Shown: piece by piece, positions 7,966 to 15,336 of the stretch
How positions within the stretch are numbered: the stretch's first letter is position 1
How the letters are laid out: every line of letters starts with the position of its first letter
Source of the DNA: Microbacterium lushaniae
GTDB taxonomy: Bacteria; Actinomycetota; Actinomycetes; Actinomycetales; Microbacteriaceae
DNA length: 64,000 nucleotides
Assembly: GCF_008727775.1 (NCBI RefSeq)
Contig: NZ_CP044232.1
Span: 3,162,001-3,226,000 of the forward strand
Direction of reading: 5' to 3'
Position numbers and translations under genes: made by a program
The notes under the pieces: generated by a model
Database searches by the model: none
What the model was told of the DNA's origin: nothing
The model's input: only the letters and a program-made list of their open reading frames with translations

Positions 7966-8797
7966 CTACCGCGCGAGCTTTGTGGGCATACAAGAGTTCT
8001 CGCGGGATGACTGCGGGCCGCAAACGTGGTCCGTATCGAAACCGGGTTTCGGGCGATCAGGTTCCGGGAGTGAGTTCGGGACGGCCATCGTCTGCAAGAG
8101 CCGCAGGCGGCTCGCCATGCGGAAAGCATCGGGGCGCTGGGAGGCGTCTTCAAGGAAGCCGTCGAGGTCGACGGCGGCGAAGAAGTCGACCGGCATGTTC
8201 GCGTCGACGAGGACGTCGACGAGGTTGATGAATCACTGTTGCGCTTCTGGGTCGGCGGCGCTGAATCGAGGGATGTCGGCCACCGCCCAGCGGGTGAAGT
8301 CGCGAGCCCATTGCAGGTATTCCACCGTCGACGTGGGGGTGCGGCAGGGCTGATCGAAAGTCGCCGTCAGCTCGCCGCCGCCTGTTGACGTCACCACGAA
8401 GGAGCGCCCGTGGACAGTGACGCTGTGCGGCGCGAACGACGTGAACGGGTGTAGGCCCCTCGACCAGATGCCCGCAGCGAAGCCGCGTGAATGGTCGTCA
8501 TGGGTCGTCCGGTAGTCAGTAGGGCCGTGAAGCGGCAAGACGTCCATGTTGGCCTTGATGAGGGCGATACCGGGCTCGAAGATGTGATGCCAGCTCGGGT
8601 TGGGCAGGAGGTCATCGGGTGCGTAGTTGGACGTGGCCAGCACCGTCAGTTCTCGTGCGAAGACGTGATCGAGCAGTCTGGTCAAGAGCCGAGCGTCGCC
8701 CGAGTCGTGCACGTGCAGCTCGTCGAAGAAGAGAAATCGGCTGCTGCCGGTGACGTCATCGATCGCGCGCTCAACGGCGTCGCGCTCGCTCCTATGT
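7966..8797 (-). pseudogene. zapE-like (AFG1-family) ATPase pseudogene
   Basis: Reading leftward gives RFLFFDELHVHDSGDARLL (Walker B region), LATSNYAPDDLLPNP, FEPGIALIKANMDVLPLHGPTDYR, and VADIPRFSAADPEAQQ, all typical of ZapE/AFG1-family ATPases linked to cell division and membrane protein quality control. A TGA at 8233-8235 interrupts the frame where relatives have Arg; the same frame continues FINLVDVLVDANMPVDFFAAVDL and DAFRMASRLRLLQ, the family's C-terminus. Sequence before about 8797 does not encode the Walker A half. The gene is thus missing its N-terminal third and carries a nonsense codon. Confidence 0.8.
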
Positions 8798-9034
8798 AAC
8801 TGTGGATGCTGCGATGCAGAAGAACGAGCGGTCCCACCATACCCAGTCCGGCTACCTCGTACGCGCCAGCAACGGTTGACGGCATTCTCCGACGCTGCGC
8901 GGTCGGAACGCTGGAGCCGGTCGCCTGATGCTAGGTTGTCGGCAGCGTCGCGTGCTGGTGACAGACCGTGTCAGGCATGGAGGCGTGGGACACGTAGGAG
9001 GAAGACATGATGATGTCGACCCCTCCGCCCTCAC
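8798..9034. other. Gap with an unused strong ribosome-binding site
   Basis: No gene recognised. At 8996-9002 there is a TAGGAGG followed by three consecutive ATG codons (9007-9015) that open an 11-residue frame ending at 9042. That frame overlaps the GTG used for the hemerythrin-like gene; see that entry. Confidence 0.5.
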
Positions 9035-9556
9035 GTGGCTGAGGGCGAGAACGCCGGGCAGCAGGCCCGAACCGATGAGTCGGATGCAGGCGTGCGCGAG
9101 CGTGCGCGATTGATCGCCTGGGCGGATGAGCTACGACGGGTCCATGACCGGTTGCGCAGAGCTCTCCAGGTTGCACAGAAGGCGGCTGCGGCCGGGCGCG
9201 GTGCCGAAGCCGCAGGACGTGAACTCCTGCTCTTCTGCCATGGGTTCTGTGTGGCGCTGACCGGGCATCACGAAGGCGAGGACCGGGAGCTATTTCCCGC
9301 CATTGCCGCAGCACACCCGGAGTTGGGCGACACACTTCGGTACCTGCAGCAGGACCATTCGATGATCGCCCACCTGGTGACTGGACTCGAGTTGTCCCTC
9401 GTCCGGCCGGGGACGCCAGCGGACCTGGCCCTGCACCTGGAAGGGGTCGGCGCGATCATGGAGAGCCACTTCCGCTACGAGGAACGGCAGCTCCTCGAGG
9501 TGCTGGATGCCCTGGTGCTGGAGGCGGATCCCACGCAGGTGCTCGGACCGCTATGA
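9035..9556 (+). CDS. Hemerythrin-like HHE-domain protein
   Basis: A 173-aa four-helix protein with the spaced metal-ligand pattern of hemerythrin HHE cation-binding domains: H in RRVHDRLR, LFCHGFCVALTGHHEGEDRELFP, QQDHSMIAHL and SHFRYEERQLL. Such proteins bind di-iron and sense or carry O2, NO or iron. The open frame starts with GTG at 9035, which has no ribosome-binding site. A TAGGAGG with ATGs lies 28 bases upstream in another frame, so a one-base deletion near 9030 may have displaced the native start. Expression now would depend on re-initiation. Confidence 0.8.
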   Translation: MAEGENAGQQARTDESDAGVRERARLIAWADELRRVHDRLRRALQVAQKAAAAGRGAEAAGRELLLFCHGFCVALTGHHEGEDRELFPAIAAAHPELGDTLRYLQQDHSMIAHLVTGLELSLVRPGTPADLALHLEGVGAIMESHFRYEERQLLEVLDALVLEADPTQVLGPL

Positions 9557-9587
9557 CCCCGCACGGTGGGGCAGCGCCCTCCGGGAC

Positions 9588-10355
9588 TCATGTCCATCTG
9601 AACACCTTCACCGCACCGACCGCTGTGATCAATGCCCACAGGGCCATGACCAGGAACGGGGTGAGGGAGCCGGAACCCGAGTACCAGGCCCCGGTGAGCG
9701 CCTGCGTGATCGCCCCCATCGGCGTCAGGGCCGAGACCACTCGGATCGGTTCCGGCATGAGCGGTCCTGGCGTCCACATCCCTAGCGTGAACATGCACGC
9801 CATGACCACGAGCAGCCCCAGACCGGCGATCACAGATCCCACCCGCCATCATCGCCCCCACGCCGGCACCCAGGACCATCGCCGCGAGCGCCGGGTTCGC
9901 GGGCTGCAGGGCATCGAACGCGACCAGCGCAAAAAGCAGAGCAATCACAACTGCCCCGACAAGCGACAGCCCGCTGACCACCCGCTGCCCAAACAGCAGA
10001 CGCTGGGCTCCGACCGGGGTGACAGCGAGTCGACGAAGCACGCCGGTCTCCCGGTATGTACCGACGGCCGACGGGTAGTTCGTGATCGCGACGCTCGCCA
10101 CCGCCACCGCGATGGCCACTGGAACGAAGAGTCGATGGGGCGAGGATCAGCGACCGTGCGTTGTTACCGCCGATGGGCTCCATGGCGCCTGGGACCACGA
10201 AGGGCTTGCAGCAACAGAGCAGAGAGGGAAGCAGCAGCGCCATGAACACGCCCGTCGGATTCCCTCAGGAACAGCAGAACCTCGACTCTGGTCCGCGCAT
10301 TCAATGCGCGCATGTCAGCGACTTCCTTGTCGTCGGTGGGCTCGAGAAGCGTCAT
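9588..10355 (-). pseudogene. ABC-2 type transporter permease pseudogene
   Basis: Pieces of one ABC-2 membrane protein lie in successive frames. ARTRVEVLLFLRE-DGRV (near 10265-10310) shifts near 10245 to FMALLLPSLLCCCKPFVVPGAMEPI. It shifts again near 10120 to AVAVASVAITNYPSAVGTYRETGVLRRLAVTP and AQRLLFGQRVVSG. It shifts near 9842 to GSVIAGLGLLVVMACMFTLG and WTPGPLMPEPIRVVSALTPMG, ending at 9588. The order and motifs (TYRE-GVLRRL-TP, GLWTPGP-MP) match permeases of antibiotic-export or immunity ABC systems. Three frameshifts make it inactive unless they are sequence errors. No ATPase partner is adjacent. Confidence 0.8.
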
Positions 10356-10537
10356 TTCTTCGATCGCAGACAGCGAAGGATTGTCGTCATCCCCCGCGTT
10401 ACACGATGTGATCCGAGTGAGTGCCGCTCGTGCGGCGCATCGGGTGGCTCAGTGTAAATACAGGGGTGACAGCCGGGGGGACCATGGTCTACGATCGACC
10501 TCTGGGCGCGCAGTCCGCACAACGGGGAGATGCGTCG

Positions 10538-11209
10538 ATGAACGATACCCTTCTCCTCGCTGCCGCGGCGGGCCTGGCTGCCGGATTCGGCGTCGCGATC
10601 CCGCTCGGGGCGATCGGGGTGCTGATCCTCCGCGAGGGGATCGTCTCAGGATTCGCCCGGGCTTCTGCGGGAGCAACGGCGGTAGCGCTGGTGGATGCGT
10701 TGTATTGCGCTGCGGCTGTCGGCGGGGGGAGCGCGATCGCGGCATCTCTGCGATCGTGGGGCGACACTCCGATCTACGTGTCGAGCGTGGCGCTCGTCGC
10801 ATTCGGCGGCTGGCAGCTCTGGCTCACAGCACGGCAGCGCGGCGGTCGGCGAGCGTCCTCTCAGCCGCCCCGTCCCGATATCCGTCCGGCCCGGTCCGTG
10901 AGCATCTTCGTTCGCTTCTTCCTGCTCACGGCCGTCAATCCGCTGACGCTGGCCTACTTCCTTGCACTCGCCGGCGCGCAGTCGGCGAAGTGGTCGGGAG
11001 TCGAGCCCCCGCTCGTTTTCATCGGGGCGGTCGCCGCCGCGTCGGTTGCATGGCAGTTGATCCTCGCCGCCGTAGGCGCCCTCTTCGGCGGAAGCATATC
11101 CCCACGTGTCGTGGAGGTTCTCGGCGTCGTCGGCTCCCTCATCGTCATCGTCCTGGGGTGCAGCCTGATCCTCGCCGAAGCCATCCGGCCGGCAAGGAGC
11201 GGTTCCTGA
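10538..11209 (+). CDS. LysE/RhtB-family exporter
   Basis: A 223-aa inner-membrane protein with about six hydrophobic segments. The N-terminal segment GLAAGFGVAIPLGAIGVLILREG carries the P-x-G-A-x-G-x-L signature of LysE/RhtB amino-acid and metabolite exporters; FFLLTAVNPLTLAYFLALAG is the second conserved block. A GGGGAGA ribosome-binding site is 7 bases before the ATG at 10538; the in-frame start at 10421 lacks one. It converges on the RHH-SRPBCC gene with an 8-bp gap. The exported compound is unknown. It appears intact despite broken neighbours. Confidence 0.85.
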   Translation: MNDTLLLAAAAGLAAGFGVAIPLGAIGVLILREGIVSGFARASAGATAVALVDALYCAAAVGGGSAIAASLRSWGDTPIYVSSVALVAFGGWQLWLTARQRGGRRASSQPPRPDIRPARSVSIFVRFFLLTAVNPLTLAYFLALAGAQSAKWSGVEPPLVFIGAVAAASVAWQLILAAVGALFGGSISPRVVEVLGVVGSLIVIVLGCSLILAEAIRPARSGS

Positions 11210-11217
11210 TCAGCGCC

Positions 11218-11955
11218 TCACGTCGGCTGCGATTCGCGGCCGTCGATGTAGGCGGCGATCATCTCGCCCCAGCCATCGATCATCGCCTCGAAATCCTCCT
11301 CCGACATAGCCTCAATGGCAGCATTGCCGACGGAGGTCAGCCCGGTGAACTCATAAGCGACTTCCACCTCGCACGTCCCCGCCCCAACGGGCTGGACGGC
11401 GACCTCGACGATCCCGGATCGTGATGCAGGCGTCACCCTGATGTAGCGGGCGCGCCCACCGACGCGGTCGAAATCCGCAACCGTCCAATACGTCTTCTCC
11501 AGGTCCGCGCCCGTGGTGAAGACCAGCCCGGGACGCGTCACGCCATCGACCGGATGAAGGAACGTCGGATCCCAACCCTCGGCCCAGAGCAACTCGCCCT
11601 GCGGCGTGAAGAGCTCCACGGCGTCGATGGCGGCCAGAGGGAGAGCGATCCGGTGTGCGAATCGGCGGTGCGAGGCAACGAACGGCGCACCATCTTCCGG
11701 GACGGAGTTTGCGTCCGCGAGTCGGTGGCTATGTGAGGCATCCAGGTCGAGGCCATAGATCATCTTGAGGCGGGCGACTGCCTCCAGGGTCTCCTCCGAG
11801 AAAGGTTGCACCCCATCGAAGGCGTGCAGGGCGAGCCCCTCGATGAGATCGCCGAGCGTGATATCGCGAAGTTCCGCCACCGCCTTCATGACCTTTACGA
11901 GTCTCTTCTCGAGCCGCACGCCGGTCTGGACGCGTTCAACATCAATGTTTTTCAT
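11218..11955 (-). CDS. Ribbon-helix-helix / SRPBCC (START-like) fusion protein
   Basis: A 245-aa protein of two parts. Residues 9-50 (VQTGVRLEKRLVKVMKAVAEL, then ITLGDLIEGLALHAF) fit a ribbon-helix-helix DNA-binding fold: one strand and two amphipathic helices. Residues about 95-240 fit an SRPBCC/START-like ligand-binding domain: IALPLAAIDAVELFTP, a long WAEGWDP loop, YIRVTPASRSGIVEVAV, CEVEVAYEFTGLTSVGN, and a final helix EEDFEAMIDGWGEMIAAYI. The TCCTCCC complement gives a good ribosome-binding site. A 26-bp palindrome lies 22 bases before the start codon, suggesting self-regulation by a sensor-repressor. The ligand is unknown. Confidence 0.75.
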   Translation of the reverse strand: MKNIDVERVQTGVRLEKRLVKVMKAVAELRDITLGDLIEGLALHAFDGVQPFSEETLEAVARLKMIYGLDLDASHSHRLADANSVPEDGAPFVASHRRFAHRIALPLAAIDAVELFTPQGELLWAEGWDPTFLHPVDGVTRPGLVFTTGADLEKTYWTVADFDRVGGRARYIRVTPASRSGIVEVAVQPVGAGTCEVEVAYEFTGLTSVGNAAIEAMSEEDFEAMIDGWGEMIAAYIDGRESQPT

Positions 11956-11976
11956 GATCCTCCCTTGCTCCCTTGC

Positions 11977-12002
11977 TACCTTAGTACCAAGGTACTCAGG
12001 TA
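11977..12002. promoter_or_regulatory. 26-bp palindromic operator upstream of the RHH-SRPBCC gene
   Basis: TACCTTAGTACC (11977-11988) is mirrored by GGTACTCAGGTA (11991-12002) with one mismatched pair (T/C), around a central AA. It stands between the ribosome-binding site of the RHH-SRPBCC gene and its probable promoter. The internal TAGTACC/GGTACT repeats fit a dimer-of-dimers site for a ribbon-helix-helix protein. Function is inferred from position and symmetry. Confidence 0.7.
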
Positions 12003-12131
12003 CGATAACACACTAGCGCGCGGTGACTCTGATATTCGATGTGGCTGTCGGATGGCGTATCTGGCCGAGAACCGAGCCAATGTGCGCAGGGATTCACGGC
12101 AGATCGCTGACAACGACGAAGGGACGCACCG

Positions 12132-12821
12132 ATGGTGCAAACAAGAACGAAGGACCGGGTGATCTCGTCGCGGGGGTACCGATGGATCATGGTTGCGGGG
12201 GCGGTCCTCACCGGCGGCGCGCTGTTGCTTATGTCGCTGCTCCCGGGTGCACCATCGAACGCGAGCGAGATGGCAGCGTGGGTCGAGAGCGGCGACTCAC
12301 TGCTTTCGTGGAGCGACGAACTGCTGTTCTTCGCGATCATCTGCTGGGGAACCGCCGCCCGCGGCCTCTTCCGCATCAACAACGTCGGTTCCTCCGTGCG
12401 GACGACGGTCGGTACAACGGGTCTCGCGGTCGCGCTCGTCGCACTCGTCGTCCTGCTTCTCGAATTGGGGCGCCTGGTTTACCCGGTGTATCGAATCCGC
12501 CTATCCGGAGAGGCTATGGCGCTGGTCGTCAGCGAGGCGTTCGGCGCCCTGCACCTGGCGGTCCTGGGGTTCACCGTTGCCGCGGTGGCGCTCAGCTGGT
12601 CGACACCCGCCGGACGCATCGGCCGAGCATTCGGCATCCTCACCGGGGTCGCATTCGCCCTCGGCTCGTTCCCGTGGCTGACACCGAACTGGTGGAACTC
12701 AGTGGTCGCTGCAGTTGTCGCCGCGTGGGGCGTCTTCCTCGCGTTTGCGACCGTGACCGGTACGCAGCACGCCCGCCCCGCAAAGGATCCCAGGAGCAGC
12801 AGCAGCGCGTCTCGTCATTAA
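12132..12821 (+). CDS. Six-span membrane protein, unknown function
   Basis: A 229-aa integral membrane protein. Hydrophobic segments lie near residues 19-38, 61-80, 92-112, 130-153, 163-178 and 188-206; the C-terminus is short, polar and Ser-rich. No motif of a known transporter or enzyme family was recognised. It is divergent from the RHH-SRPBCC gene across the palindrome, so it may be controlled by that protein. A rho-independent terminator follows its stop after six bases, so it is a single-gene unit. It appears intact. Confidence 0.7.
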   Translation: MVQTRTKDRVISSRGYRWIMVAGAVLTGGALLLMSLLPGAPSNASEMAAWVESGDSLLSWSDELLFFAIICWGTAARGLFRINNVGSSVRTTVGTTGLAVALVALVVLLLELGRLVYPVYRIRLSGEAMALVVSEAFGALHLAVLGFTVAAVALSWSTPAGRIGRAFGILTGVAFALGSFPWLTPNWWNSVVAAVVAAWGVFLAFATVTGTQHARPAKDPRSSSSASRH

Positions 12822-12827
12822 GAACCA

Positions 12828-12855
12828 AACCCCGCGTCCCGCGGGGTTCTTCTAA
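12828..12855 (+). terminator. Rho-independent terminator
   Basis: AACCCCGCG (12828-12836), loop TCC, CGCGGGGTT (12840-12848), a perfect 9-bp stem, then a T-rich CTTCTAAT. It ends the membrane-protein transcript. Confidence 0.85.
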
Positions 12856-12959
12856 TCAGGGTGGACGACACGGGACGTCACGCCACGCTCATACCCGCCG
12901 ATCGAACGGCGTGATCCGCCTCCGATGCCGGGCATCGAGACCTAGGAAGGACCTTGGAG

Positions 12960-13091
12960 ATGATTCTCGCGCTTGCCATCGCGGCGCTGTGCCTCGCCGG
13001 CTTCATCGGAAGCATCGCGGCCTGGGTACGCGGGTCGCCAAGTCGCCTACCCACCGTCCCCCATTACGACACCCGTCGCCCGCTGCCTTGA
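12960..13091 (+). CDS. Small single-span membrane protein (43 aa)
   Basis: ATG at 12960 preceded by AGGAAGG. The product has one hydrophobic helix (ILALAIAALCLAGFIGSIAAW, about residues 2-22) and a short basic tail ending in HYDTRRPLP. A hydrophobic helix followed by a PTxxxYDxRRP tail is a pattern I associate with tiny hypothetical proteins of Microbacteriaceae, though in those an RDGYRR segment usually precedes it. It is too short for standard gene callers. The ribosome-binding site and sensible composition support it, in contrast to the decayed sequence after it. Confidence 0.6.
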   Translation: MILALAIAALCLAGFIGSIAAWVRGSPSRLPTVPHYDTRRPLP

Positions 13092-13249
13092 TGCCTTACA
13101 TCGCGGAGCCCAAGACTTCCGGATCCCGACAAAGATGAAGCCCCCGACCTGGCGAGCCGCTATCGACCACGTGCGCGGCCCCGTTGCCTAGTGGTGAGCC
13201 ATTGGATGCGGGGCTCGATCGTCGGGAGAGCGCCGTGCCGGTGCGATGG

Positions 13250-13482
13250 CACCCTGGCTTCCGTCTTCAGCTGGCGGAATTGGCTCGGCACGCCAGTTTC
13301 ACGGCCGACAAGTGATCGAGGAAGGCATTGCCATCGCGCAGGAGGGCGAGCTCACGCCGAGGATCATCGGCGACGCCGCCCGCTGAGGAAGACCGGATCC
13401 TCAGGTGCTGAAGGCGCTCTGGGACCGTTTCGCGCGTTTCGGCCCCCCTGGGAGCGATCCGCAACCGCCAGTGCAGATGTAG
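13250..13482 (+). pseudogene. Unidentified gene remnant (frameshift plus TGA)
   Basis: Protein-like pieces run in sequence: PGFRLQLAELARHASFTADK (about 13251-13312), then after a one-base shift VIEEGIAIAQEGELTPRIIGDAAR (from 13312), a TGA at 13384-13386, and in the same frame GRPDPQVLKALWDRFARFG to a stop at 13482. The continuity across the stop suggests one decayed gene. The family was not recognised. Confidence 0.4.
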
Positions 13483-13540
13483 CGCGCGCCAGGCGTTGAT
13501 CACCATTCGTGCGCCACCGACGTATGGCTACGCTCTGCGC

Positions 13541-14335
13541 ATGGATATCGAGGAGTTACAGGGTGGCGTTGCGAACTTTGGCCAGGTGATTCGCGTAGGC
13601 CCGCATGTGCGGCGCCCGCTTCCCCCGAACGCCGCGACGCTCCACGCATTGCTGCGCTACCTACGCACCCACAGCCGCGTCGAGGCACCCGTCCCGGTCG
13701 CGATCGACGGGTCCGTCGAGGTGGTCGAGTACCTGGTGGGGGATGTCGCATTGTCGCCGCGCCCGAGTTGGGCAGGTACCGAGGGCGCGCTGGTTTCCGT
13801 CGCCCGGCTGCTGCGCATGTTCCACGACGCCACCGTGGCGTGGCGAATCCCTGCCAACGCGACCTGGTCCAGTGCGCTTGCTGACCCGGCAGGCGGTCCC
13901 GTCGTGTGCCACAACGATGTCTGCATCGAGAACGTTGTCTTCCGTCGGGGGAAGGCCTCCGCGCTACTGGACTTCGACTTCGCCGCTCCCGGCCGACGTG
14001 TATGGGATGTCGCGCAAACTGCCCGCTATTGGGTTCCCATCACCAACCCGGATCACCCAGCTGCCGCGAGCCTCGGCGTGCGCGATCCGATTGGCCGACT
14101 GCGACAGTTCGTAAATGCCTACGGCCTCGACTCTGACGATCGCCGCGAGTTCGTCGGTGTGCTGCTGGACGCTGAGCTCGGGGCGCGCCGCTTCGTCGAG
14201 AGTCAGGTCGCCACTGGGGCCCCGGGCTTCGTCGATCCGTGGACCGAAGACGCCGCCCGTCGGTATGACGGAAAAATCGCATGGATCCAACGGCATTCGG
14301 ACGCGATCACTGACGCCATGATGAGGCCTCACTGA
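13541..14335 (+). CDS. Aminoglycoside phosphotransferase (APH)-like kinase
   Basis: A 264-aa protein with the APH/choline-kinase C-lobe: the catalytic loop CHNDVCIENVVF gives His124, Asp126 and Asn131, and the metal-binding LLDFDFAAPGRRVWDVAQ follows at about 142-159. The N-lobe is short (about 60 residues) with only a faint nucleotide-binding strand (GNFGQVIRVG-like), which is usual in compact family members. Such enzymes phosphorylate aminoglycosides or small metabolites; resistance cannot be inferred. The ATG at 13541 is chosen because the preceding codons are non-coding in character. It seems intact inside the island. Confidence 0.8.
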   Translation: MDIEELQGGVANFGQVIRVGPHVRRPLPPNAATLHALLRYLRTHSRVEAPVPVAIDGSVEVVEYLVGDVALSPRPSWAGTEGALVSVARLLRMFHDATVAWRIPANATWSSALADPAGGPVVCHNDVCIENVVFRRGKASALLDFDFAAPGRRVWDVAQTARYWVPITNPDHPAAASLGVRDPIGRLRQFVNAYGLDSDDRREFVGVLLDAELGARRFVESQVATGAPGFVDPWTEDAARRYDGKIAWIQRHSDAITDAMMRPH

Positions 14336-14748
14336 GCGCGACCCTCCTGACTATTCGCGCAGGGGGTGCACAAATCCTCGCTATCGCTGCCCACCGTCAG
14401 CGGGCACCGGTTGGGATGCTTCAGCAGGAGTTGCGCGACCGCCGACCTGATCCGTGTCAGCGTAGAACTCAACCAACGGCCCTGGAGACGCTCGACTGGC
14501 AGGCCGCACGCCATTTCGCTACCTCTCAGGCCACGGCCTGTAACGACGATCACTGGAATCCGACCACCAGAACTGGGGAAATTCTCGCTGAGCGCCGTCA
14601 GCAGCTCGAGCGCCAGAAATGAGCCCCACCGAAAGTCGGACCACCCGTAACGGGTGCCGTTCTTGCTTGACATTGCCCCCGCGTCATGGGCGATCGCGAG
14701 TGAACGCAGCCGACCGCCACCAACCCGCCCGCTGGATGGGAGAATCCG
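14336..14748. other. Gap without a recognised gene
   Basis: About 410 bases. A leftward frame of 114 codons (14329-14673) is open but its product matches nothing known to me, has no ribosome-binding site and overlaps the APH end. Treated as non-coding or decayed. Confidence 0.4.
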
Positions 14749-14990
14749 ATTGACGCCTTGGACGAGGAGATGCTCTTCCTCCCCTTCCCCGTTCCCTTCG
14801 TCGAAGTGCGAGCGCCGCTGCTCGTCGTTGAGGAACTACTCAACTCCCCGTCGATGAATGGGCAGAGCTTGCGGCAGGCGTCGGGGACGAACAACAGCGC
14901 GCCAACGCATTGAACGCGACACTCCGCCACCACGTCGCATCCCTCGTCATCCCTGCTGTTGATTCCCATCGTCGCCAGTCCGTGCGCTAA
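14749..14990 (+). pseudogene. Unidentified C-terminal gene fragment with frameshift
   Basis: A coding-like stretch IDALDEEMLFLPFPVPFVEV, then RAPLLVVEELLNSP, shifts frame near 14849 and continues VDEWAELAAGVGDEQQRANA, then LNATLRHHVASLVIPAVDSH to a TAA at 14990. Together this looks like the acidic, helical C-terminus of a protein whose 5' part is gone. Family not recognised. Confidence 0.4.
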
Positions 14991-14994
14991 CGGT

Positions 14995-15025
14995 GGAGAC
15001 CGAGGGATAAGCTCCCCCGGTCTCC
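14995..15025. other. Hairpin near the island's tRNA end
   Basis: GGAGACCGAGGGA (14995-15007) pairs with TCCCCCGGTCTCC (15013-15025) with one G-C/A-C difference, around loop TAAGC. No U-tract follows on either strand. It lies 10 bases past the gene fragment and 140 bases from the tRNA; it may be a terminator relic or a recombination structure. Confidence 0.5.
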
Positions 15026-15166
15026 GCAGGGAGGATCCGCGGAATCACGCGGCCCAGCAGCCACTCGAACCGGGTGCAGCCGCAAAATGCGTAAGAACCT
15101 TTTCGCAGATCTTGCGCAAATCGGCATCCTGGTCGACCCTAAAGTACATCTGACCAGGGGTTTATT

Positions 15167-15258
15167 TGGCGGAGACGGAGGGATTTGAACCCTCGGTCCC
15201 CTTACGGGGACTCCACCTTAGCAGGGTGGTGCACTAGGCCTGACTATGCGACGTCTCC
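15167..15258 (-). tRNA. tRNA-Ser(GCU)
   Basis: Acceptor GGAGACG pairs with CGTCTCC; discriminator G; CCA encoded at 15169-15167. Anticodon GCT at 15222-15220 within CCACCCTGCTAAGGTGG; long serine-type variable arm AGTCCCCGTAAGGGGACC; T-arm GGGTTCAAATCCC. It reads AGC/AGU serine codons. Its 3' end duplicates at 7757-7783, marking it as the integration site of the island to its left. Confidence 0.96.
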
Positions 15259-15336
15259 AGGCATCCGACGCCGAAGCGGCGGACACACCCGTCCATACTA
15301 ACCGGCGCAACACCCGTCGTTGAACGCCGGATGCGT

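Larger units (their letters stand above)
7757..15192. mobile_element. Putative degraded genomic island at tRNA-Ser(GCU)
   Basis: The 7.4 kb between the detached tRNA 3' end and the intact tRNA-Ser is flanked by a 27-bp direct repeat with one mismatch. It contains several broken genes, long gaps and genes unrelated to those outside. No integrase, transposase or replication gene remains, so it would be immobile now. A 10-bp TTCTTACGCA (7897-7906) recurs inverted at 15088-15097, about 75-120 bp inside each end, which could be a relic of integrase arm sites or chance. Boundaries rest on the repeat alone. Confidence 0.6.

Noticed and set aside
9035..14335. A phage-defence island
   Set aside because: The intact genes (hemerythrin, LysE, RHH-SRPBCC, membrane proteins, phosphotransferase) show no nuclease, toxin or other known defence domains.
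14329..14673. Leftward open frame of 114 codons
   Set aside because: Overlaps the phosphotransferase end, lacks a ribosome-binding site and matches no known protein pattern.
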